A stretch of DNA of 64,000 nt from an uncultured Rhizobiaceae group bacterium (GTDB lineage Bacteria > Pseudomonadota > Alphaproteobacteria > Rhizobiales > Rhizobiaceae), in NCBI GenBank assembly GCA_947501445.1, contig CANMVS010000017.1:62001-126000 (forward strand), given 5' to 3'. Both the position numbers and the translations under genes were made by a program. Of the stretch, positions 9,682-18,963 are shown piece after piece; the first letter of the stretch is position 1, and each line of letters starts with the position of its first letter. The notes under the pieces were generated by a model. That model was not told the origin of the DNA. It saw only the letters and a list, made by a program, of their open reading frames with translations, and did no database searches.

Positions 9682-10419
9682 ATGAACAAGAAAATACTTT
9701 TGCTGGCCACCATGTGCCTTGGCGCATTGACCCTGAACAGTACCGCCGGAGATCGCTATGGTCAGCGGCCACCTGTTGTTCTAAGTCCCGACCTGACAGC
9801 GCCCTGGGTGACCCAATTGCGGCAGCCCGGTTCTGTACACGGCGCAGGTGTCGTCGTTCCACAAAAACGCGTCAAGAAACAGCGCAGAGCCAATACAAAG
9901 CGTCGCAACAATGTACGGGTTGCCGCTGTACAGCCAAGGACCCAGTCGGCACGCCCGGCCATGAATCCGGTTTTTTTGCCCCAGACCGTTACCTATGGCA
10001 GCAAACATAAAGCTGGCACCATCATCATCGATACACCCAATCGCTTTTTATATCTCGTTATGGGGGATGGAACGGCCCGCCGCTACGGCGTTGGTGTCGG
10101 CAAGCCTGGTTTTGAATGGGCGGGAACGCATCGTGTATCACGTAAGGCCCAATGGCCGGACTGGCGTCCACCGGCGGAGATGATTGCGCGTGAGCGAAAG
10201 AAGGGCCGCAATTTACCGGCGTTTGTGGCGGGAGGTCCGGCAAATCCCCTCGGAGCCCGTGCGCTCTATCTGGGGTCAACCCTTTATCGTATTCACGGCA
10301 CCAATCAGCCTTGGACCATAGGCGGTGCCGTGTCATCGGGCTGCATTCGCATGCGCAACGAAGACGTGGTTGACCTTTATGAACGGGTCAAAAATGGCGC
10401 AAAGGTCGTCGTGATCTGA
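9682..10419 (+). CDS. L,D-transpeptidase, YkuD family (first of a tandem pair)
   Basis: 245 aa. Periplasmic enzyme that forms 3-3 peptidoglycan cross-links or attaches proteins to peptidoglycan. A signal peptide covers about residues 1-22 ([20 protein letters not shown]). A basic, low-complexity linker follows (about 60-90, [13 protein letters not shown]). The YkuD domain starts near residue 110 ([15 protein letters not shown]). The catalytic signature is [20 protein letters not shown], with the His and the Cys of SSGCIR in place. The ATG at 9682 is the first good start. The next gene is a clear paralogue, 172 bp downstream. Confidence 0.9.
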   Translation: MNKKILLLATMCLGALTLNSTAGDRYGQRPPVVLSPDLTAPWVTQLRQPGSVHGAGVVVPQKRVKKQRRANTKRRNNVRVAAVQPRTQSARPAMNPVFLPQTVTYGSKHKAGTIIIDTPNRFLYLVMGDGTARRYGVGVGKPGFEWAGTHRVSRKAQWPDWRPPAEMIARERKKGRNLPAFVAGGPANPLGARALYLGSTLYRIHGTNQPWTIGGAVSSGCIRMRNEDVVDLYERVKNGAKVVVI

Positions 10420-10591
10420 TCAGCAACTGTCATTGAAATCATCAGGTCAGGCTTACTGTCTGGCCTTAGAATGTTCAGAACATGCGCCTGTTCGGATGTG
10501 CCATATTGATCACTTTCACTTTATATTTACTGCTATTTCTTGCATGCGGGCGCATCCCTGCTACCCTGCACCTAATAATTTCGAGGGGAGA

Positions 10592-11287
10592 ATGACTGTG
10601 AAAAAACTTGTTTCACCGTTGCTTGTCGTAACGCTGCTGATGGTGTCGCTGTTCGCATCCGGCGCTGCGCATGCTTTTGTGCGTGATGGAACGCTCGCCA
10701 GACAGGATGTTGGTACCGACATAATCACTGTCGCCACCAAACGTCCCAAACCGCAATTCATGCGTAAGAAAGTGCGGCTTGATACCAAGGAGCGTCCAGG
10801 CACAATTATCATCGATACTAACCGCAAATTCCTCTATTTCGTCGAGGGCAATGGCCGTGCTACGCGTTACGGTGTTGGCGTTGGACGTGAAGGTTTTGGC
10901 TGGGCTGGAACGGTCAAGGTTGGCAGGAAGGCTGAATGGCCGGACTGGCGGCCGCCAGCAACCATGATCGCACGGGAACGTCGCAAGGGACGCAAAATCC
11001 CAAGTTTTGTCGCCGGTGGCATTAACAATCCGCTGGGTGCGCGGGCACTTTATCTGCACCGTGGTGGACGAGACACAATCTACAGGATTCACGGCACCAA
11101 TCAGCCCTGGACCATTGGCCAGAATATGTCATCAGGATGTATCCGCATGATGAACAAGGATGTTGAGCACCTGTACAGGCGCGCGTCCATCGGGACCAAA
11201 GTGATTGTTATCGGCCCGAGTGGTAAATCTTCGCGCTACTACAACGAACGCGGCATCGACATTCTGGCGACCCTGTTTCGCAACTAG
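10592..11287 (+). CDS. L,D-transpeptidase, YkuD family (second of a tandem pair)
   Basis: 231 aa from ATG 10592, preceded by GAGGGGAG. An upstream in-frame extension of 53 codons has no ribosome site and no family match. The signal peptide ends GAAHA/FVRD. The YkuD domain includes [19 protein letters not shown] and the catalytic [20 protein letters not shown]. The catalytic cores of this and the preceding protein are nearly the same ([34 protein letters not shown]), so this is a local duplication, but the N-terminal linkers differ. The TAG stop is formed by TA plus the first base of repeat copy 2. Confidence 0.9.
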   Translation: MTVKKLVSPLLVVTLLMVSLFASGAAHAFVRDGTLARQDVGTDIITVATKRPKPQFMRKKVRLDTKERPGTIIIDTNRKFLYFVEGNGRATRYGVGVGREGFGWAGTVKVGRKAEWPDWRPPATMIARERRKGRKIPSFVAGGINNPLGARALYLHRGGRDTIYRIHGTNQPWTIGQNMSSGCIRMMNKDVEHLYRRASIGTKVIVIGPSGKSSRYYNERGIDILATLFRN

Positions 11288-11385
11288 ACCGTTTCACGTT
11301 TTGTCAGAAACGGGACAACGGTGTCGGCTTTTGATTTTGTTGATGCATTCATGTTTTGTCGATTCCGTCAAAACATGAATTGCTC
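11287..11385 (+). repeat. MITE-like element, copy 2
   Basis: 99-bp copy flanked by TA on both sides (11285-11286 and 11386-11387). Left hairpin CCGTTTC/GAAACGG intact. Right hairpin is a perfect 11-bp stem, TTCATGTTTTG (11348-11358) with CAAAACATGAA (11369-11379). Compared with the consensus TTCAGGTTTTG/CAAAACCTGAA, both arms have changed together, a compensatory pair. Confidence 0.9.
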
Positions 11386-11387
11386 TA

Positions 11388-11431
11388 GACGGTTTCAGGT
11401 TTTGCCGAAACCGTCAAAACCTGAATTGTTC
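11388..11431 (+). repeat. Collapsed 44-bp derivative of the MITE-like element
   Basis: Directly follows copy 2, sharing its TA. It joins a left end (GACGGTTTCAGGTTTTG) to a right end (CAAAACCTGAATTGTTC) with the middle missing. Two perfect stems are possible but exclude each other: GACGGTTTC (11388-11396) with GAAACCGTC (11407-11415), or TTCAGGTTTTG (11394-11404) with CAAAACCTGAA (11415-11425). Confidence 0.8.
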
Positions 11432-11496
11432 TGACACCGAGACAGCCAGAGATGATCTGCCCAACGGGTTTTCGATGGTTGGATAATGAATGACAT

Positions 11497-11532
11497 AAAA
11501 AGCCGCGGTCAGGTTTTGACCGCGGCTTTTTT
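11497..11532. terminator. Bidirectional Rho-independent terminator
   Basis: A-run, AGCCGCGGTC, seven-base loop, GACCGCGGCT, T-run: a perfect GC-rich stem with T-tracts in both directions. It separates the rightward L,D-transpeptidase genes from the leftward doxX gene. Confidence 0.9.
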
Positions 11533-11561
11533 GTGGAATGGGTGCATGCCTGGTGGCACTA

Positions 11562-11945
11562 TTAACCCCTGCGCGCGTCGACTGAGATATCTCCAGGCCC
11601 TGATGCGGCCAGAACCAGGTACCCACCGGCCATCGCCAGGTTCTTCAGGAACATTGTGAACTGAATCTGGTCATTCGGATCGAAATGGGCAAGGAGGGCT
11701 GAAACTACGCAAAACAATGCAAGAATATAGGCTGCCTGCCTGGTCTTGAATCCCACTAGAATGGCAATACCGCCAAGCAGCTCCACGGCGATCACGACCC
11801 ACACGCCGATACTTGCCATCGGCAACCCAAGGCTGGTCATATAGCCTGCGGTCCCACCGGGATCACCCAGTTTCATGGCACCTGCCAAAATGAAAATCAG
11901 GGCCAGAAGTATGCGGCCTACGAGTAGAACTGCTGAGTTGGACAT
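11562..11945 (-). CDS. DoxX family membrane protein
   Basis: 127 aa with four predicted membrane segments (about 5-22, 45-63, 70-86, 101-115) and the family features GRILLALIFILAGAMKL and VELLGGIAILVGF. DoxX-family proteins are small quinone-associated or redox-linked inner-membrane proteins; the specific role here is unknown. The ATG at 11945 has a strong TAGGAG site eight bases upstream. The gene ends just before the bidirectional terminator at 11497-11532 and diverges from the GST gene. Confidence 0.88.
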   Translation of the reverse strand: MSNSAVLLVGRILLALIFILAGAMKLGDPGGTAGYMTSLGLPMASIGVWVVIAVELLGGIAILVGFKTRQAAYILALFCVVSALLAHFDPNDQIQFTMFLKNLAMAGGYLVLAASGPGDISVDARRG

Positions 11946-12145
11946 TTTTTTCTCCTAAAATGGTCAATCAGATATAGGGAAATCTGTTGCGCAGAAAAGA
12001 TGAACAATGCTCAACGGATTGTTCAGTATTTAGAGACGGTACGCCGCTCGACATTCGGCAAATCAGTCGCCACCTTTGTGATGCCACCGGTTTGTGCCAT
12101 CGTGCACGATTGGGCTGCACAAATTCAACAAGGGTTCGTATCGAA

Positions 12146-12856
12146 ATGGCTGATTTATCTTCTTTTGAAATTACAAAGCGCTGGAAACCGGCAAACTCGG
12201 ATATAATTCAACTCTATTCATTTCCAACGCCCAATGGGGTGAAGGTTTCCATTGCACTGGAGGAGCTTGGGTTGCCCTATGAGGCTCATCTGGCAAATAT
12301 CATGGAAAACGATCAGAAATCAGATGGTTTTCTGGCGCTCAACCCAAATGGTAAAATTCCCTCGATTGTCGACCCGCATGGGCCCGATGACGCTCCGGTT
12401 GGTATTTTCGAATCCGGTGCCATCCTTCTGTATCTGGCAGAAAAGACCGGCGAATTGATCCCGTCCGATGCGGTTGGTCGACTTGAGTGTATCCAATGGC
12501 TGTTTTTTCAGATGGCCGGTGTTGGACCAATGTTTGGGCAATATGGACATTTTTTCAAATTTGTCGCCGATAAGGTGACAGACCCCTATCCGACAGAACG
12601 CTATCAAAACGAAACGATACGGCTGCTCTCTGTGCTGGATCAGCGGCTGGATGGGCGGCAATGGATTATGGGTGATGACTATACTATCGCTGACATAGCC
12701 ACATTCCCATGGGTGCGCACGCTGCGTGATTTTTACGGGGCGGGTGAAGCCGTCGGGCTGGACAAATTTACCCATGTGACCGCCTGGCTGGAAAGATGTC
12801 TGGAAAGACCGGCAAGCCAAAAGGGCATGAACATCCCCGCACGCCCGCAAGACTGA
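12146..12856 (+). CDS. Glutathione S-transferase family protein, YfcG/Ure2p-like
   Basis: 236 aa from ATG 12146; a longer in-frame reading from 11987 has no family similarity. The N-terminal thioredoxin-fold domain has YSFPTPNGVKVSIALEELGLPYEAH, with T and N in the place where this subgroup binds glutathione instead of the usual Tyr/Ser, and ESGAILLYLAEK. The C-terminal helical domain has QWLFFQMAGVGPMFGQYGHF, YTIADIATFPWVR. This pattern matches the Nu-class YfcG/YghU group, which reduce disulfides and organic hydroperoxides with glutathione. It stands alone between doxX and groEL. Confidence 0.87.
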   Translation: MADLSSFEITKRWKPANSDIIQLYSFPTPNGVKVSIALEELGLPYEAHLANIMENDQKSDGFLALNPNGKIPSIVDPHGPDDAPVGIFESGAILLYLAEKTGELIPSDAVGRLECIQWLFFQMAGVGPMFGQYGHFFKFVADKVTDPYPTERYQNETIRLLSVLDQRLDGRQWIMGDDYTIADIATFPWVRTLRDFYGAGEAVGLDKFTHVTAWLERCLERPASQKGMNIPARPQD

Positions 12857-12917
12857 CACGACGATAACTTTCGATCCGGACACGGTGCTGTTCGAAAATT
12901 GATGGCACATGGCCAAC

Positions 12918-12945
12918 AAAAAAGGCGACCCAATGGCCGCCTTTT
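12918..12945 (-). terminator. Terminator of the groES-groEL operon
   Basis: On the minus strand, GGCGGCC, a short loop, then GG(GT)CGCC and a run of seven T. It lies 24 bp beyond the groEL stop and is the natural end of the groESL transcript. Confidence 0.75.
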
Positions 12946-12968
12946 CCGCAAATAGCTGGTTGGCTGAC

Positions 12969-14618
<1,650 letters not shown>

Positions 14619-14676
14619 TCATTTCTGGGCAAAGAGCCCGAATTCCAGATGGGGATAAACGAAAGGGAGCCTCGGA

Positions 14677-14973
14677 TTAACCGATGATACCCATGATGTC
14701 GGATTCCTTCATGATAAGAAGGTCTTCGCCATTGAGTTTGACTTCGGTACCGGACCATTTGCCAAACAGAATGCGGTCGCTGACTTTGACGTCCATGGCA
14801 ATTACATTGCCGCTGTCGTCACGAGCGCCGGAACCAACAGCGACGATTTCGCCTTCTGATGGTTTTTCCTTGGCTGTGTCAGGAATGATAATGCCGCCAG
14901 CTGTCTTTTCTTCAGACTCTACGCGGCGCACAACTACACGGTCGTGCAGTGGACGGAAATTGACGTTGGTCAT
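14677..14973 (-). CDS. groS: 10-kDa co-chaperonin GroES
   Basis: 98 aa. Seven-subunit lid of the GroEL chamber. It has the N-terminal [12 protein letters not shown], the mobile loop [18 protein letters not shown] with the GroEL-binding GIIIP, and the C-terminal [14 protein letters not shown]. The ribosome site GAGGG lies 10 bases before the ATG at 14973. It is the first gene of groES-groEL. Its leader carries a CIRCE operator (15031-15057), a strong hairpin (15000-15020) and an RpoH-like promoter (15067-15095). Confidence 0.98.
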   Translation of the reverse strand: MTNVNFRPLHDRVVVRRVESEEKTAGGIIIPDTAKEKPSEGEIVAVGSGARDDSGNVIAMDVKVSDRILFGKWSGTEVKLNGEDLLIMKESDIMGIIG

Positions 14974-14999
14974 TGTCTATACCCTCGATCAAATGACTG

Positions 15000-15020
15000 G
15001 ATCCGGCGGAATGCCGGATC
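15000..15020 (-). promoter_or_regulatory. Hairpin in the groES 5' leader
   Basis: GATCCGGC (15000-15007), five-base loop, GCCGGATC (15013-15020): a perfect 8-bp stem lying between CIRCE and the groES ribosome site, 26 bases before the start codon. It would be in the transcript and may stabilise the mRNA or affect expression; no T-run follows, so it is not a simple terminator. Confidence 0.55.
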
Positions 15021-15030
15021 GACGAAACAA

Positions 15031-15057
15031 TTAGCACTCCCTCGTAGTGAGTGCTAA
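15031..15057 (-). promoter_or_regulatory. CIRCE operator (HrcA-binding)
   Basis: TTAGCACTC (15031-15039), nine-base spacer, GAGTGCTAA (15049-15057). This is an exact match to the established CIRCE consensus bound by the heat-shock repressor HrcA. It lies about where transcription from the adjacent promoter would begin. Confidence 0.97.
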
Positions 15058-15066
15058 CAGGCCCCG

Positions 15067-15095
15067 AAATAAGTATCGTGCAGGGCGGAGTCAAG
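15067..15095 (-). promoter_or_regulatory. RpoH-like (heat-shock sigma) promoter of groES-groEL
   Basis: On the minus strand, CTTGAC (15095-15090), a 16-bp spacer, then CTTATTT (15073-15067). This fits the alphaproteobacterial RpoH consensus CTTGAC-N16/17-CYTATNT. The start site would fall close to the CIRCE operator, giving dual positive (RpoH) and negative (HrcA) control. Confidence 0.7.
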
Positions 15096-15348
15096 GGAAT
15101 TTGATCAATAATTGAGTGTGAGTGCCATGTTGATACCGTAAAGGTAATCGCGACAGGCAGAACACAGGGCACCTCAATCACTCGTGACGCCTACATAATG
15201 TGTCCAAAACAGATTAACAAGATGGCTTGTGCGGCGGAATAGGGCTTGTTTTCTTTGCCCCAATGGTCAATGTCTGCGCCAACAGCAATATGATCCGGAT
15301 GGGCGATGTATATGCGACACCCATTTGGGAATTCCCGGGAAGCACAAG

Positions 15349-16194
15349 TTGAAACGCCTTGAACGTCTAGCCGAACTCAATGCTGAATATGATGTGATTT
15401 TGTGTGATGTCTGGGGCGTCCTGCACAATGGTGTGGAGGCGTGGCCATTTGCCAGCGAAGCGCTGGCGGGTTTTCGCGACCAGGGCGGAACAGTTGTGCT
15501 GATTACCAATTCGCCGCGCAGGCGACAAAGTGTGGCCGAGCAGTTGGATGTCATTGGTGTTGATCCCGAGGCCTTTGACCGTATCGTTACGTCCGGTGAT
15601 GTAACGCGCGATCTGATCGCTGCAAATTCCAAGTCTGTCTATTTTATCGGACCGGATAGGGATCTGACGCTATTTGAAGGTCTGGGTGTAACGCGGGTCG
15701 CAATGGACGAGGCCGGTGTTATTGTCTGCACCGGGCTTTTCGATGACGAAAACGAGACAGCTGAGCAATATCTGCCGGTTCTGAAGGATTTGCGTAAGAG
15801 TAACCTGCCTTTCATTTGCGCCAATCCGGATCTGATCGTCGAACGCGGTGAACGTTTGATACCCTGTGCCGGTTCCATCGCAGCGCTATACGAAAAGCTG
15901 GGTGGTCTAACCCTTGTGTCAGGCAAACCCCATGCACCCATCTATAGAGCCGCAATGGAAGCTGCGGCACAATTGCGTGGTGCCATAGACAAGAGCCGCG
16001 TACTTGCGATTGGAGATGGTATGCCAACGGATGTGAAGGGTGCGCAGGACTTCGGTCTTGATCTGCTTTATGTGTCCGATGGAATCCATGCTCGCGATTA
16101 TACCCGGCAGGCAGTGGTGGATGAATCGAAACTCACTGCATTTTTGACCCAACACAATGCCAGGCCGGTTCGCTGGACACAACGTTTGCGTTGA
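15349..16194 (+). CDS. HAD-superfamily hydrolase, subfamily IIA (TIGR01459 type)
   Basis: 281 aa if started at the TTG at 15349, which has GGGAAG 6 bases upstream and gives MKRLERLAELNAEYDVILCDVWGVLHNG, matching the family N-terminus. A GTG at 15229 would add 40 residues without family support; no in-frame ATG exists nearby. The nucleophile region is CDVWGVLHNG, motif II is LITNSPRRR, the cap lies between, and motifs III/IV are SGKPHAPIY and AIGDGMPTDVKGAQDFG. The group resembles NagD-like sugar-phosphate or nucleotide phosphatases; the substrate is not known. It sits next to ribF, as in other Hyphomicrobiales. Confidence 0.85.
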   Translation: MKRLERLAELNAEYDVILCDVWGVLHNGVEAWPFASEALAGFRDQGGTVVLITNSPRRRQSVAEQLDVIGVDPEAFDRIVTSGDVTRDLIAANSKSVYFIGPDRDLTLFEGLGVTRVAMDEAGVIVCTGLFDDENETAEQYLPVLKDLRKSNLPFICANPDLIVERGERLIPCAGSIAALYEKLGGLTLVSGKPHAPIYRAAMEAAAQLRGAIDKSRVLAIGDGMPTDVKGAQDFGLDLLYVSDGIHARDYTRQAVVDESKLTAFLTQHNARPVRWTQRLR

Positions 16195-16225
16195 ACTGGA
16201 TGATTTACTTAGCCCCGGGGGAGCA

Positions 16226-17227
16226 ATGAGCACGGAGCCCATAATTCGCATTGATGCGCTAGAGCAATTGCCGCACGAATTGCGCGGATGTGTTGTCGCA
16301 ATAGGCAATTTTGATGGTGTTCACCGGGGTCATCAGGCCGTGCTCGAAGAGGCACTTTCGCACGCCAAAACCGAAGGCATACCGGCTGTGGTGCTGACAT
16401 TTGAACCGCATCCCCGCACATTTTTCCGTGCCGACATGCCAGTATTTCGATTAACGCCTGCGGCATTGAAAGCTGAACTTGTGGGGTTTATGGGCTTTTC
16501 TGCAGTCATTGAGCTGCCCTTTACGAGTGATTTGGCCCAGCAGACAGCCGAGGACTTCATCACCCACGTGCTGGTCGATTGTCTTGCCATTCGACGGGTT
16601 GTCACCGGGTTCAATTTCCATTTTGGTAAAGCGCGGCAGGGCAGCCCGGATTTTCTGCAACAGGCAGGTGAAAAACACGGATTTTGCGTAAGTGTTGTAA
16701 AACCGTTTGATGACGAAAATGCCGAATTAATCTCGTCCAGCCGCATTCGGGATTGCATTGCTGAGGGCGACATCGCCGGTGCAGCAGGCCTGTTGGGATA
16801 TCACTATAGTATTGAAAGCGAAATAATCCGCGGCAAGCAACTCGGCCGTACCCTTGGGTTTCCAACCGCCAATATGGCCCTGCCTGACGAAGTGTCACTG
16901 CGTACCGGCATATACGCCGTCAGATTTCGCCGCTCAGACGGCACGCTGCATGATGGTGTTGCCAGCTTTGGATACCGGCCCACCGTTGATGATGCCGGTG
17001 TAGCATTGCTGGAGACATATGTTTTCGATTTTGATGCTGACCTTTATGGCGAAATATGTCGCGTTACCTTTATTTCTCATCTGCGCGATGAAGAAAAATT
17101 TGATGGTCTCGAACCGCTGGTTGAGCAGATGAAACTTGATGAACAGGAAGCCCGTACCGTTCTGTCAGGCATCCAGGCAATCGGCCCGCTTGATCAGGCT
17201 TTGGCCCATGATAGTCAAAGCACCTGA
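16226..17227 (+). CDS. ribF: Bifunctional riboflavin kinase / FAD synthetase
   Basis: 333 aa from ATG 16226, which follows GGGGGAG; the frame extends 23 codons upstream into the HAD gene. Converts riboflavin to FMN and then to FAD. The N-terminal adenylyltransferase domain has VAIGNFDGVHRGHQ (HxGH-like nucleotide site), FEPHPRTFF, GFNFHFGKARQG and ISSSRIRDCI. The C-terminal kinase domain has GKQLGRTLGFPTANM and GIYAVRF with YRPTVDD. It lies 31 bp after the HAD gene and 14 bp before the first SDR gene. Confidence 0.95.
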   Translation: MSTEPIIRIDALEQLPHELRGCVVAIGNFDGVHRGHQAVLEEALSHAKTEGIPAVVLTFEPHPRTFFRADMPVFRLTPAALKAELVGFMGFSAVIELPFTSDLAQQTAEDFITHVLVDCLAIRRVVTGFNFHFGKARQGSPDFLQQAGEKHGFCVSVVKPFDDENAELISSSRIRDCIAEGDIAGAAGLLGYHYSIESEIIRGKQLGRTLGFPTANMALPDEVSLRTGIYAVRFRRSDGTLHDGVASFGYRPTVDDAGVALLETYVFDFDADLYGEICRVTFISHLRDEEKFDGLEPLVEQMKLDEQEARTVLSGIQAIGPLDQALAHDSQST

Positions 17228-17241
17228 TACCCAAGGATAAT

Positions 17242-17964
17242 ATGACCAGTCCTTCACCATCCACAACCCTGATTACCGGTGCAACATCCGGGACCGGCTT
17301 GGCCCTGACAAAAAAACTGGCGGATACAAATGAGGATCAACTGGTTGTGACCGGGCGCCGCGACGCGTCGCAATGCAGCCAGGACCTGCCTGCCGGTGTG
17401 GACTATATCCAGGCTGACCTGGCAAGCCCTGATGCTGCAGCTGAGCAGATCGCGCTGGCATTCGAACAATTGGGTCACCGAAAGCTTGACCGTCTCGTAT
17501 TGAATGCGGGCATCGGGTTCCATGCCCCAGTGGATGCGGAAAGTGCACAAATGATACGCCAGACGCTGGATGTCAATCTGGTTGCCGCTGTGCTTTTGGT
17601 CCACAAATTTGCGCCATTGCTGGAGGCAGCAAGGGGCAAAGTCGTCTTTATCGGTTCGGTTGCGCATGGCGGTGCCGGCAATATGCCATCCTACGCTGCA
17701 TCGAAGGCCGGCATTGCCGGGCTTGCCCGGGCTTTGCAATCGGAATGGCAGGGCCGCATTGACGTTCAGGTTATCCATCCCGGTCCAACCGTTACATCGA
17801 TGCATGAAAAAGCCGGGTATGAACCCGGTCGCCTGCAAAGACTGTTTTTTTCCGCCGAGCAAATGGCCGACGAAGTGGCCTATTGGATGAAAAGAGATCG
17901 TAAGAGCGTTTCTGTGATGTTTGCCGCACGCCTGCGAAGATTGGTTCTGGGGAGGCGTAAATGA
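17242..17964 (+). CDS. Short-chain dehydrogenase/reductase
   Basis: 240 aa, classical SDR with a Rossmann fold. Cofactor motif TGATSGTG at 13-20, DRLVLNAG (NAG motif), and the catalytic set in IGSVAHGGAGNMPSYAASKAG (Ser, Tyr and Lys). The residue after the first strand is TGRRD, which suggests NADP(H) preference. The substrate cannot be predicted. Its last 4 bp overlap the start of the next SDR gene (ATGA at 17961-17964), so the two are translated together. Confidence 0.85.
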   Translation: MTSPSPSTTLITGATSGTGLALTKKLADTNEDQLVVTGRRDASQCSQDLPAGVDYIQADLASPDAAAEQIALAFEQLGHRKLDRLVLNAGIGFHAPVDAESAQMIRQTLDVNLVAAVLLVHKFAPLLEAARGKVVFIGSVAHGGAGNMPSYAASKAGIAGLARALQSEWQGRIDVQVIHPGPTVTSMHEKAGYEPGRLQRLFFSAEQMADEVAYWMKRDRKSVSVMFAARLRRLVLGRRK

Positions 17965-18704
17965 GAGCGGTGGTGACAGGCGCAGCATCTGGCCTGGGGC
18001 ATGCGCTCACCAACCAGCTGATCGCCAGGGGTATTGATGTTGTTGCTATCGACAGGGTTGCCATCCAGCCGCGCGAACATCTCACGGCCTATACGGCTGA
18101 TCTGAGTGATCGCTCCGCGGTGGATATGCTGATTGCCGAGCTGATTGAACTTGGGCCGCTCGATTACATCTTTCATAATGCCGGTATCAGTGCGACGGGC
18201 AATTTTGAAACAATACCACCAACGGCCTATGGCCGGTTGATGACGCTGAATTGCGAAACGCCAATGGTTATGACCAGTCGTTTGTATCAGGCGCGCTGCT
18301 TGCGCAATGGTGCGAATATTGTTTTCATTTCATCGCTTTCCCATGCAACCGGCTATCCGGGTGCTGCTGTCTATGGTGCGTCCAAGGATGCCCTGGCCAT
18401 ATATGCCAAAAGCATCACCAAAAGCCTCGCCGATAAGAATATTGCTGTATTGAGCGTTTTTCCGGGTCCCTTGCGCACACAGCATGCAGCACGCCATGCG
18501 CCACGTGGTGCAAAGGCGGCAAGTCGCATGGAACCGGATGTTCTGGCGGGTAAAATCCTCAAGGCACTGGATCAAAAACGCCGCGTTCTTTATCCGGGAA
18601 TGGCCGCCAAGATTGTACGAATAACTGGCGTATTGCTGCCGCAAACGACAACAAAGTTCATGCGGCGTATTATTTTTGAAAAACTGGATCGGCCAGTTTA
18701 TTGA
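17961..18704 (+). CDS. Short-chain dehydrogenase/reductase
   Basis: 247 aa. Second SDR of the pair, coupled to the first by an ATGA overlap. Cofactor motif TGAASGLG at 6-13, acidic VVAIDR after strand 2 (suggests NAD), DYIFHNAG, catalytic ISSLSHATGYPGAAVYGASKDA (Ser, Tyr, Lys). A C-terminal stretch (AAKIVRITGVLLPQTTTKFMRR) is moderately hydrophobic and basic and may associate with the membrane, as in some lipid-acting SDRs. The differing cofactor residues of the two proteins suggest they catalyse different steps. Function unknown. Confidence 0.85.
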   Translation: MRAVVTGAASGLGHALTNQLIARGIDVVAIDRVAIQPREHLTAYTADLSDRSAVDMLIAELIELGPLDYIFHNAGISATGNFETIPPTAYGRLMTLNCETPMVMTSRLYQARCLRNGANIVFISSLSHATGYPGAAVYGASKDALAIYAKSITKSLADKNIAVLSVFPGPLRTQHAARHAPRGAKAASRMEPDVLAGKILKALDQKRRVLYPGMAAKIVRITGVLLPQTTTKFMRRIIFEKLDRPVY

Positions 18705-18963
18705 GAAAAGTCTTTATTCCGGGCCACAGCATTGATAGAAGGCATTCCATTATGAAGGCCCTATTCGGTTTGGAAAGAGCAAGACGAATTATTGGCCCGG
18801 CTTCCTGACTGGTGCAGCATACTGCATTCGGCATGTGGGAAGTCCGGGACGGTTTGCTGTTGCGCTCATCTGGCGCAAAACTCCCAGAAATGTATTCAGA
18901 CGCAGCGGCGTCAATCACCCCATTGGGTGTGACGTCTGGCGCTAACCATTGAAACACGATTGA

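Noticed and set aside
9472-9682. Two opposed open frames of about 63-65 codons before the first L,D-transpeptidase
   Set aside because: They overlap each other, have no ribosome site or recognisable domain, and one runs through the promoter region.
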